Shown here: positions 13,440-19,877 of the stretch, piece by piece
Layout: every line of letters starts with the position of its first letter
Numbering within the stretch: position 1 is the first letter of the stretch
Source: DASUCS01 sp041166365
GTDB taxonomy: Bacteria > Actinomycetota > Acidimicrobiia > Acidimicrobiales > JACDCH01
Reading direction: 5' to 3'
Length of the DNA: 19,877 nucleotides
Assembly (NCBI GenBank): GCA_041166365.1
Contig: JBEEFX010000063.1
Coordinates: 1-19,877, forward strand
The notes under the pieces: model-generated
The model's input: only the letters and a program-made list of their open reading frames with translations
What the model was told of the DNA's origin: nothing
Database searches by the model: none
Made by a program: the position numbers and the translations under genes

Positions 13440-14779
13440 GCGTGGTGCCTCCGGAACAGCGTGATCTTGTCCTCGCCGACCTTCTCACGGAACTCGGGGT
13501 CGTCGATCCCCAACCCTTCGCTCGGCGCCAACGCCAGGACGCCGATCTTGCCTTCGTGCAAGTTCTTGTGGACCGAGTACGCGGCTTCGCCGACCTCCGT
13601 GAGTGGGTGCACCGCGGACAGGACCGGCTGGATGGCGCCCTTCGAGATCAGCCGGTTGGCGTCCCACGCCTCCCGGTAGTTCGCGAAATGCGACGACTTG
13701 ATGGACTTGAGCTTCATCCAGAGATGACGGTTGTCGTACTCGATCATGTACCCGGAGGTTGCCGCGCAGGTGACGATCGTTCCGCCACGGGCGCACACGA
13801 AGACCGACGCACCCATCGTCTGCCGGCCGGGGTGCTCGAAGACGATGTTGGGATCCTCACCGATCAACGCGCGGATGTCCTTGCCGAACCGGCGCCACTC
13901 AGCTTCGTCCTGCGCGGTGCCCTCGGCGTTCCAGAACTTGTAGTCATTGGCCCGACGGTCGATGACGGCCTCGCAACCGAGCTCGTGCAGCAGATCGACC
14001 TTGTCCGCCGACGACACGACGCCGACTGGAGTGCCACCGCCGTTGAGCACGTACTGCACGGCGTAACCACCGAGACCGCCCGACGCGCCCCAGATGAGCA
14101 CGCTGTCGCCTTGCTTCATCGCGACGCCGTTCTGCGAGACGAGCATGCGGTACGACGTGGAGTTGCACAGCGCGTTGCACGCCGCCTCCTCCCACGACAG
14201 ATGCGCCGGCTTGGGCATCAGTTGGTTGGCCTTCACCACCGCGAGATCGGCGAGCCCGCCGAAATTGGATTCGAAGCCCCAGATGCGCTGATTGGTGGCG
14301 AGCATCGAGTCGTCGTGCGCCGACGGATCCTGATCGTCGACGTAGTTGCAGTGGACGGTCACGCGGTCGCCGGGCTTCCAGTTGCGCACCGCATCGCCGA
14401 CCTTCAGCACCACCCCCGAGGCGTCCGAGCCGACGACGTGGTATGGCAGCGCGTGGCGCGCTCCCCACCGCGACTCCTTCGCCAACCGATCGAGGAACAG
14501 GAACGTGGGCAGCGGCTCGAAGATCGATGTCCACACGGTGTTGAAGTTGATCGCGCTCGCCATCACGGCGATGTACGCCTCGTCCGGCGCGAGCTCGGGC
14601 GTGGCCACGTCTTCGACGTGAAGCGACTTTCGGGGGTCCTTGTCGGTGGATTCGAGGCCTTCGAACATCGTCTGTTCTTCTCGCAGCACGAATGCACCGC
14701 GGTAGGACTCCGGAATCGGCAGCGCTGCGATGGCATCGCCGGGCGCGTTCGACAGGATCGCGTCGAGGATTTCCTGCAT
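13436..14779 (-). CDS. ccr: Crotonyl-CoA carboxylase/reductase
   Basis: A 447-residue medium-chain dehydrogenase that reductively carboxylates crotonyl-CoA with NADPH and CO2 to ethylmalonyl-CoA, the key step of the ethylmalonyl-CoA pathway. The CO2-binding residues described for the Kitasatospora enzyme (Asn81, Phe170, Glu171, His365) are all present, one position lower: Asn80 in INFNTVWTS, Phe169-Glu170 in WGFESNFGG, and His364 in SSHFANYRE. These separate true carboxylases from simple enoyl reductases. The NADPH-binding motif is WGASGGLGGYAVQ at 230-242. The frame is open much farther upstream, but homologues begin near MQEILDAIL, and the ATG at 14779 has TAGTTT 7 nt upstream. The stop overlaps the epimerase start. 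It could also supply ethylmalonyl-CoA for polyketides. Confidence 0.95.
   Translation of the reverse strand: MQEILDAILSNAPGDAIAALPIPESYRGAFVLREEQTMFEGLESTDKDPRKSLHVEDVATPELAPDEAYIAVMASAINFNTVWTSIFEPLPTFLFLDRLAKESRWGARHALPYHVVGSDASGVVLKVGDAVRNWKPGDRVTVHCNYVDDQDPSAHDDSMLATNQRIWGFESNFGGLADLAVVKANQLMPKPAHLSWEEAACNALCNSTSYRMLVSQNGVAMKQGDSVLIWGASGGLGGYAVQYVLNGGGTPVGVVSSADKVDLLHELGCEAVIDRRANDYKFWNAEGTAQDEAEWRRFGKDIRALIGEDPNIVFEHPGRQTMGASVFVCARGGTIVTCAATSGYMIEYDNRHLWMKLKSIKSSHFANYREAWDANRLISKGAIQPVLSAVHPLTEVGEAAYSVHKNLHEGKIGVLALAPSEGLGIDDPEFREKVGEDKITLFRRHHA
13448..13452 (-). promoter_or_regulatory. Ribosome binding site fixing the epimerase start
   Basis: GGAGG on the minus strand lies 8 nt before the ATG at 13439, inside the last codons of ccr. 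It decides for the long form of the epimerase over the ATG at 13367, which has no comparable site. Confidence 0.65.
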
Positions 14780-14786
14780 GTGATGG

Positions 14787-14792
14787 AAACTA
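14787..14792 (-). promoter_or_regulatory. -10-like hexamer (TAGTTT) of ccr
   Basis: TAGTTT on the minus strand ends 7 nt before the ccr ATG with no Shine-Dalgarno sequence, suggesting a leaderless transcript. A weak TTGGAG lies 19 bp farther upstream. It shares a 61-bp divergent region with the next promoter. Confidence 0.45.
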
Positions 14793-14828
14793 CTGCCGAG
14801 CAGCCGCGATGCTCCAAGCGTGGGCCAG

Positions 14829-14834
14829 TAGATT
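14829..14834 (+). promoter_or_regulatory. -10-like hexamer (TAGATT) of the coiled-coil gene
   Basis: TAGATT ends 6 nt before the ATG at 14841, the spacing expected if transcription starts at the A of the start codon. There is no Shine-Dalgarno sequence and no clear -35 box. Confidence 0.5.
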
Positions 14835-14840
14835 CGGCCG

Positions 14841-15434
14841 ATGGCGTCGGACGAGGACCTTCGGGCGCGCCTCGAGGCGCAAGCCGCGTCCGTCCTCGGC
14901 AAGGCACGAGCCGACGCGACGGAACTCCTACGCCGAGCGAAGGCGGAGGCGGACGACGTCCGGGCCCAGGCCAACCAGTACGCCGCCGAGCGGGTCCGAG
15001 AGACCGACGCCGCTCGCGACCACGCCCGGCGTGAGCTCGTCCAGGCGCAGGAAGAGGCGCTCGCCATCACCGCCGAGGCGCGCCGCGCCGCGGCGTCGCT
15101 CGTGCGGCAGGCCACCACCCAGGCCCGAACCGAGGCCGACGAGCTCTTGCGCGCCGCCCAGCGCCAGCTCGCCGTCGTGGTGAACGAGGGCCGTGAGGCC
15201 GAGCTCCGCGCCGCCGCGGCCCGGGAGAGGGAAGTCGAGACGCTGGAGCGCTTGGTCGGCGTCGAGACGGTGCCCGCGGGAAAGCTCGTCGACGCGACCG
15301 CCCCCACGGTGATTGACCTCACCGGTGAGCGCCTCGACGAGATGGTCGCCGGCGCCGTGCACACTGCCGTGCGCCGGGCGGTCCATCCTGTCGTCGTTCG
15401 TGCCGGCCGCTACACGATCGTCAAGCGCCGGTAG
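14841..15434 (+). CDS. Alanine/arginine/glutamate-rich coiled-coil protein
   Basis: A 197-residue soluble protein. Residues about 1-140 are an almost unbroken, charged, Ala-rich helix with heptad character, predicted as a long coiled coil, and composition-wise like DivIVA-type or ATP synthase b/E-type stalk proteins. Residues about 150-197 are different: a short segment VIDLTGERLDEMV, then a helix and a strand-like VVVRAGRYTIVKRR end. There is no signal peptide or membrane segment. I cannot assign a family, and similarity to DivIVA or stalk proteins may reflect composition only. It diverges from ccr across 61 bp with a likely leaderless start, and converges on the subtilase gene with 10 bp between stops. 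A scaffold or cell-pole role is possible but unsupported. Confidence 0.75.
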   Translation: MASDEDLRARLEAQAASVLGKARADATELLRRAKAEADDVRAQANQYAAERVRETDAARDHARRELVQAQEEALAITAEARRAAASLVRQATTQARTEADELLRAAQRQLAVVVNEGREAELRAAAAREREVETLERLVGVETVPAGKLVDATAPTVIDLTGERLDEMVAGAVHTAVRRAVHPVVVRAGRYTIVKRR

Positions 15435-15444
15435 CTCGACACGG

Positions 15445-18400
15445 CTACTTGATCGTCAGCGGTCCGATCTTGGCCGGCGGCCCGGCCGTCATCACATCGG
15501 GCTCGGCCAGCGTCACGTTGCTGGTCGCCACCGAGATACCGGCGGTGCGTCCGACCGCCGCGTTGCCGGCGACCACGACTCCGATCTGCGGTTGCAACGG
15601 GTCGGCCGCGCTGCCGTCCCACGTGAGCCCGCTGAACGTGGCCACGCCATTCACGAACGGCACCGTCACGATCTGACTGCCGGGGAGTTGCAACCGAGCG
15701 CTGGGGACATCGGCGTCGGTGGCGTTGCCGATCCGGTTGACGACGATCCGCGTGACGCGCACCCAATCCCGGGCGGGGGTCAGCTTCAGCGAACCGAGCA
15801 CCTTTCCACCGCCGCGGGGCAGCGAGGTAGCCGACGCAGTTGCGCTGAGCGCCGTCGCGACGGGCGCGACGTTGGCACCTCGAACGACGAGGTCGTCGAT
15901 GGCCGCGCCGCCGTACTCGACACCCGAGTCCGACGTGAACTGGATGCGCAACTGCAACGTCGATCCGCTGAACGAGGACAGATCGAAGCTCAACAGGCGA
16001 TAGCCGCCGGAGTTGCCGTCGATCTGTGCCGCGGCGAGCGCAGGGGGCGTCGGCGGTCCGATGGAGACCACGGGCAGCAAACGGTAGGTCGACCCGCCGT
16101 CATCAGAGGCGAGGAAGTTGAGTCCGTCGAATCCCTTCTCGGTGTCGTAGTTCGCCCACACGTCGAGGCTCGCCCACCCGGACGCCGTGCGCGTGATCGG
16201 CGGGGAGTCGAGGAACGCATCCGCGCTCGTCGGATAGTTCGCCGACGGATCCTCGGGACCGAACAGCCACGCGCTCGAACCACCGTGCACGGCGTCGGCT
16301 CGGGTCGTGCGATGCCACTGGTCCTCGCCCGTGGCCGCGGCATCGTCCGGGTTGGTCTGGTGGGTCCAACCCGCGTCGCTCTCCGCGTCGTAGGAGTACT
16401 CGACGGTCGCTTGCTTCGTGCGGAACGTGTACAGCCGACCGCCGTTGTCGTCGACCCCGACATTGCCTGGGTCGTCTGTCGCGAGGCTGCGGTAGTAGTA
16501 GCGCGTCGCTCCCTGCAGACCCGGGACGATGATGGCGTGATCCGCCACCTGTGCACCGTCCGACGCAGTCACGTCAGGGGTCGACACCGAAGGTCGGTTG
16601 CTCGCTTGCACGCTGCCGGTGGCGAGCTCATCGGAGTGGAAGGCGACGTTCGCGTTGAACGGCGTCACGGTCCCCGTCGTCGTTCCGGTGACCACCGGTG
16701 GTCGGTTGTCGACGAGTGCGGTCGCGGTCCTCACCGTGCCGAGCGCGTCGAGGTAGGAGACGGTGATGGTGTCGCCGTTCGCGCCCTTGATGAGCCCTTG
16801 CTGTTGGCTCGACGGGGCACCCGGGTTCGCGACAGTGAACGAGCCCGTGAACACCCCGCTGTGCGCGGACGTCTCGGTGAGCGCCCGCGTGATTCCCGTG
16901 GTGTCGCTGGTCGACTTGATGCGCACGTTCACCTTGTTGAGCGCGGCGCTGGTGTCCGCCTGTGCGTCGTTCACGGCGATCTGGACCGGTCGACCGCCGC
17001 CGCGCGCCGCGCCCGCGTCGAGGTGCACGGCACCCGCCGGAACGCCGTTCAGGCCACCGCGCACCGCCAGGCCGTACTTCTGCGGCGCGCTCGGCACGTT
17101 GAAGCCGACGACGTCGACGGTCCACGTGCCGGCTTGTACCGCCGATGCGGGCACGTCGACGCCTTCGAGCGTGTCGACGTGGTTGCCGTTCACCGGGTTC
17201 GGGGTCGATGGCGTCTCGCCGCTCGCACGGGGACCGAACATGTTGCCGCGGAACACCGTCCCGTTCGGGGCCGTCACGACGAGATCGAGGTCATTGACCA
17301 AGGACTTCGCGACGGTCACGTTGCCGGCGACGTCGGTCCATCCGAGTTGGACGCGCAAGGGCACGGTCGTATTGGTGACCTGGAACGTGTACCGGGCCTT
17401 GCCGCCGATGCGGAGCCCGACCGGATCGTCGTAGAAGGCGGACTTCGTGGGCCCCGCGGGATCGATCGTGCCCTTCACGTCGACACGACCCCAGCCCTCG
17501 TTGTTGTCGGGTCGAGCGGTGACGTCGGGGTGCAGCGGGTCGTACTGACCGGCAAGCTCGTGCGCGCCGATCGTCATGGCCGCGCGCATGAGACCCGACG
17601 AGGGGCTCACGATCTTGCGCGCGGTGCGCAGGTACTGCCGCACGGTCGTCGCGGACCCCGCGGTGAGCGGGGTGGCCATCGACGTTCCGCCGTCGAACGC
17701 GTAGTACGGGTCAGCGGATGCCGGGTAGTCGGAGACGAACGTGTTGCCGGACGAGGTGCCGTTCGACGCCCGGCTCCAGTAGTGCTGCTCGATGTCGGCA
17801 TCGGGGATCATCGACGACCTCGTCGACAGCACGTGCGTACCGATGGCGGTGATCTCGGGCTTGATGCGACCGTCGACGGTCGGGCCGCGCGACGAGAACG
17901 CCACCATGCCTTCGCGGTTGTTGGACATCACATCGTTCTCGATGGGTGGACCGGCCGGCGGCACGTAGAAGACGGCGTACGTCGAGTAGAGCGGCTGGCC
18001 AGAAGGAATCCCGGTGAGTGCTTCGCCCGCGTCGCCCGATGCGAAGCTGGCGCCGCGCTGGTCTTCCGACGCGCCGACGGCGAGCAGGTCCTTGGCGGTG
18101 GCCGGCGAACCGATCGAGCCGAAGTCGATGATGCCGTTCGCATCGGCATCCGTGCCCGCGTTGCCCGCGGCGAACGCGAAGAGCATGTCGGGGTGCGTCG
18201 CCATCCAGCGATCGAGCAGGAAGGCCTGCGTGTCGTACACGCCGGCCGCGTCGGAGCCGTAGGAGTCCGAGTGCACACGGGCGCCGGCGTCGTAGGCCGC
18301 TTGGTACAGGACGCCCGGGTCCTCGGGCACGCCGGTCAACGACCCGTCGGGGCCGGAGATCGATTGCATCACGAGCTTGGCGTCGGGGGCCATGCCCTTC

Positions 18401-19527
18401 GGCGCCTTCGTGGCGTCACAACTCAGGGTGCACCCGGCCAGGTTCAGCGTCGACCAGGCCGTGCCGTCGGCCACCACGGAGCCGGACGTGTGCGTGCCGT
18501 GACCGTCCTCGTCAGAGGGGTCGCCCGTGTGGATGTCGCCGCCGGGCCCGGGCCGGCCCCACGCCTGGAGGTCCTGGAGGTGGTCGCGGAAGTCCTTGTG
18601 GATCGTCGTCGGGTCGCCGGTGTCGATGCCGGTGTCGGCCACCGCGACGATCTCGCCGGTGCCGGTGAACGGCGTCCCGGGAGCATCGGCCGTGCCGGTC
18701 CACACCGGACGCTGGCCCATGGTGTCGGCGGCGTGATCGTTGAAGAGCTGGAGAGGGCGAACGAGCTCCACCCATTGCACCGTGTCGAGTCGCGCGACCT
18801 TCGTGAGCGACGCGAGATCGAGGCGGACGCGCACGAGCTTGACGTCGGCGTCGTCGATGCGTCCGAGCTCCACGGCGCCGAATGAGGCAAGCTTCGCCAT
18901 CGTCGTGGACACGTCGGCGTCGTCGAAGAGCATCACGCGCACTTCGCGCGCTCCCGTGAGTGACGCCAGGCTCGGAGCGATTCGGTAGTACGGGGCGTAC
19001 GGCACGACCGCCTGCACGAACGGAAGCCGGCTCACGCGGTCGGCGGCGTCGGCCTGGCCCCGAACGAGCCATCCGTTCTCCGGCACGTAGCCGTGTGACA
19101 CGAGATGGAAGCCCGCGGCCTCGACGGCCTCGTACCAGCCTTCTCCGGCCGGCCCGACGAACTGCACGATCCAGCTCGTGGGCGCAACCGGCGCCGCGAG
19201 GCCGGCCGGCACCGCCGGGGCGCTGGTCGACGTGTCGATCGTCCCGCGCATGAGCTTCAGCGAGTGCGCGTCCGGCACGCCTTCGAGCTGCGCGCCCAGT
19301 GCGCGCGCCGCGGCCGCCTGTGATGCGGTGAGATCGACGAGCCAGGCCCCGCCGTAGTCGGCAAGCACCGTGCTGCCCGCGGGCGCCGGTCCGACGAGCA
19401 GGTAGCGCGCCGCCGTCTCGGGAGCAGCCCCGGCCGACGACGACAGGCCCAACGGCAGCATCGCCAGCGCCAAAACCAGGACCGTGCTGACCTTGAGATG
19501 CGGCCAGCGACGACGCGACCTCGACAT
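15445..19527 (-). CDS. Large secreted subtilisin-like serine protease (S8 family), multidomain
   Basis: A 1360-residue exported protease. The N-terminus MSRSRRRWPHLK plus a hydrophobic core and SAGA at 31-34 is a signal peptide. Residues about 40-266 form a prodomain that appears to hold three inhibitor-I9-like modules. The S8 catalytic domain (about 286-690) has Asp298 (AVADTGID), His344 (DGHGTHTSG), oxyanion Asn456 (AAGNAG) and Ser616 (GGTSMATP). A Cys366/Cys370 pair may form a disulfide. Downstream are a beta-sandwich (about 695-825, LGWTDVAGN, NDLDLVV), a domain at 840-905, a fibronectin-III-like region (about 943-1037), a jelly-roll like the immune-inhibitor-A/MAM type (about 1042-1217) and a final beta domain. 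There is no LPxTG motif or C-terminal anchor, so it is probably released. GGAGGAG 7 nt before the ATG fixes the start. Confidence 0.93.
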   Translation of the reverse strand: MSRSRRRWPHLKVSTVLVLALAMLPLGLSSSAGAAPETAARYLLVGPAPAGSTVLADYGGAWLVDLTASQAAAARALGAQLEGVPDAHSLKLMRGTIDTSTSAPAVPAGLAAPVAPTSWIVQFVGPAGEGWYEAVEAAGFHLVSHGYVPENGWLVRGQADAADRVSRLPFVQAVVPYAPYYRIAPSLASLTGAREVRVMLFDDADVSTTMAKLASFGAVELGRIDDADVKLVRVRLDLASLTKVARLDTVQWVELVRPLQLFNDHAADTMGQRPVWTGTADAPGTPFTGTGEIVAVADTGIDTGDPTTIHKDFRDHLQDLQAWGRPGPGGDIHTGDPSDEDGHGTHTSGSVVADGTAWSTLNLAGCTLSCDATKAPKGMAPDAKLVMQSISGPDGSLTGVPEDPGVLYQAAYDAGARVHSDSYGSDAAGVYDTQAFLLDRWMATHPDMLFAFAAGNAGTDADANGIIDFGSIGSPATAKDLLAVGASEDQRGASFASGDAGEALTGIPSGQPLYSTYAVFYVPPAGPPIENDVMSNNREGMVAFSSRGPTVDGRIKPEITAIGTHVLSTRSSMIPDADIEQHYWSRASNGTSSGNTFVSDYPASADPYYAFDGGTSMATPLTAGSATTVRQYLRTARKIVSPSSGLMRAAMTIGAHELAGQYDPLHPDVTARPDNNEGWGRVDVKGTIDPAGPTKSAFYDDPVGLRIGGKARYTFQVTNTTVPLRVQLGWTDVAGNVTVAKSLVNDLDLVVTAPNGTVFRGNMFGPRASGETPSTPNPVNGNHVDTLEGVDVPASAVQAGTWTVDVVGFNVPSAPQKYGLAVRGGLNGVPAGAVHLDAGAARGGGRPVQIAVNDAQADTSAALNKVNVRIKSTSDTTGITRALTETSAHSGVFTGSFTVANPGAPSSQQQGLIKGANGDTITVSYLDALGTVRTATALVDNRPPVVTGTTTGTVTPFNANVAFHSDELATGSVQASNRPSVSTPDVTASDGAQVADHAIIVPGLQGATRYYYRSLATDDPGNVGVDDNGGRLYTFRTKQATVEYSYDAESDAGWTHQTNPDDAAATGEDQWHRTTRADAVHGGSSAWLFGPEDPSANYPTSADAFLDSPPITRTASGWASLDVWANYDTEKGFDGLNFLASDDGGSTYRLLPVVSIGPPTPPALAAAQIDGNSGGYRLLSFDLSSFSGSTLQLRIQFTSDSGVEYGGAAIDDLVVRGANVAPVATALSATASATSLPRGGGKVLGSLKLTPARDWVRVTRIVVNRIGNATDADVPSARLQLPGSQIVTVPFVNGVATFSGLTWDGSAADPLQPQIGVVVAGNAAVGRTAGISVATSNVTLAEPDVMTAGPPAKIGPLTIK

Positions 19528-19534
19528 TCGAACT

Positions 19535-19541
19535 CTCCTCC
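19535..19541 (-). promoter_or_regulatory. Strong ribosome binding site of the subtilase gene
   Basis: GGAGGAG lies 7 nt before the ATG at 19527. It excludes the longer open frame reaching 19617 and places a proper signal peptide at the N-terminus. Confidence 0.7.
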
Positions 19542-19642
19542 GCGAGGCGACCCGCGCCCGCATTCGTCCAACCCTTGGCGGAGCAGTTCGCCGGTCCTGC
19601 GAGAACTCCTGCCGCACTTTCGTGAACGGAACGTCGCTTCCC

Positions 19643-19648
19643 TAGACT
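19643..19648 (+). promoter_or_regulatory. -10-like hexamer (TAGACT) of the thiolase gene
   Basis: TAGACT lies 35 nt before the thiolase ATG, in the 156-bp divergent region shared with the subtilase gene. Only a weak TTCGTG is found at 18-bp spacing. Unlike the leaderless candidates, it leaves room for a leader with a ribosome binding site. Confidence 0.35.
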
Positions 19649-19669
19649 CCCGGCACGTTTCGCACCCTT

Positions 19670-19677
19670 GGGGGAGG
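19670..19677 (+). promoter_or_regulatory. Ribosome binding site of the thiolase gene
   Basis: GGGGGAGG ends 6 nt before the ATG at 19684, an optimal Shine-Dalgarno arrangement. Confidence 0.7.
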
Positions 19678-19683
19678 CACTTG

Positions 19684-19877
19684 ATGGCTGGTTCCGTGAT
19701 CATCTCCGGCGCTCGCACGCCGATCGGCAAGCTCTCCGGCGCCCTCGCCGGCTTCTCAGCCGCCGAGCTCGGTGGCTTCGCCATCAAGGCCGCCCTCGAG
19801 AAGGCCGGCCTGTCGCCCGAGCAGGTCGAGTACGTCTTCATGGGCCAGGTGCTGCAGGCCGGCGCCGGCCAGATCAC
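19684..19877 (+). CDS. Acetyl-CoA acetyltransferase (thiolase), N-terminal part
   Basis: The first 64 residues of a thiolase that runs off the window. SVIISGARTPIGKLSGAL at 4-21 is the conserved thiolase N-terminus, followed by ELGGFAIKAALEKAGLSPEQVEYVFMGQV, the usual helix and strand leading to the QAGAGQ segment. The nucleophilic Cys expected near residue 90 lies beyond the window. This subtype condenses two acetyl-CoA to acetoacetyl-CoA, the first step toward crotonyl-CoA, so it could feed the Ccr encoded about 5 kb away; a degradative thiolase role is equally possible. The start is well defined by a strong ribosome binding site. It diverges from the subtilase gene. Confidence 0.92.
   Translation, partial: MAGSVIISGARTPIGKLSGALAGFSAAELGGFAIKAALEKAGLSPEQVEYVFMGQVLQAGAGQI

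Noticed and set aside
13442..15034. Plus-strand open frame of 530 codons antisense to ccr and the epimerase
   Set aside because: Composition is that of an antisense shadow, and it covers two well-identified enzymes plus the divergent promoter region.
14780..15364. N-terminal extension of ccr through the long open frame
   Set aside because: The extension is antisense to the coiled-coil gene, is Ser/Arg/Ala-rich without domain content, and Ccr proteins begin near the ATG at 14779.
15313..18885. Plus-strand open frame of 1190 codons antisense to the subtilase gene
   Set aside because: It mirrors the codon phase of a GC-rich gene, has very high Arg/Gly/Val/His content and no domain, whereas the minus strand encodes an intact signal peptide and catalytic triad.
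19628..19659. Possible ECF sigma promoter (GGAAC with downstream CGTT) before the thiolase gene
   Set aside because: Spacing between the two elements is about 23 bp, well beyond the usual 15-17 bp; the TAGACT box is a simpler candidate.

Overview
The window is a GC-rich, gene-dense bacterial chromosome segment with 18 protein genes, two of them cut by the window ends. There are no RNA genes, insertion sequences, CRISPR arrays or phage genes, and no stretch over 300 bases without a gene. The gene set points to an actinobacterium, perhaps of the Acidimicrobiia type: an acyl-CoA carboxylase beta subunit followed by a tiny epsilon subunit, a DUF2510 protein, LigC beside a stand-alone LigD-type primase-polymerase, and crotonyl-CoA carboxylase/reductase. 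The phylum call is fairly safe; anything finer is inference.

Region 1 (1-5100) looks like a cell-surface glycan modification locus. It holds the tail of an unidentified protein, four PAPS-type sulfotransferase genes of three subtypes, and a GT4-like glycosyltransferase. Two of the sulfotransferases are close paralogues lying on either side of the glycosyltransferase in opposite orientation.

Region 2 (5108-7595, minus strand) has a DUF2510/scramblase-like protein, then accD and a 56-residue accE found by reading the gap between accD and the nearest sulfotransferase gene. The spacing allows accD-accE-sulfotransferase-sulfotransferase to be one transcript.

Region 3 (7615-10595) is a DNA repair group: plus-strand ligC converging on a translationally coupled minus-strand pair, a FEN/Pol I-type 5' nuclease and a Prim-PolC-like polymerase. 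Upstream of the nuclease, with almost no spacing, are an ABC ATPase and a roughly 12-helix membrane protein (10596-12915).

Region 4 (12969-14779) carries the ethylmalonyl-CoA/methylmalonyl-CoA genes ccr and epimerase, overlapping by ATGA. The same-strand run from ccr to the polymerase is interrupted only by 53 bp containing a perfect 11-bp inverted repeat. Divergent from ccr is a coiled-coil protein gene (14841-15434).

Region 5 (15445-19877) is a large secreted subtilase of 1360 residues, divergent from the start of a thiolase gene that runs off the window.

A pattern that cuts across the regions: six genes that begin, or could begin, a transcript have a TANNNT -10-like hexamer only 6-9 nt before the start codon and no Shine-Dalgarno sequence, which suggests leaderless mRNAs. 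Several operon-internal genes, plus the subtilase and thiolase, have clear Shine-Dalgarno sequences instead.
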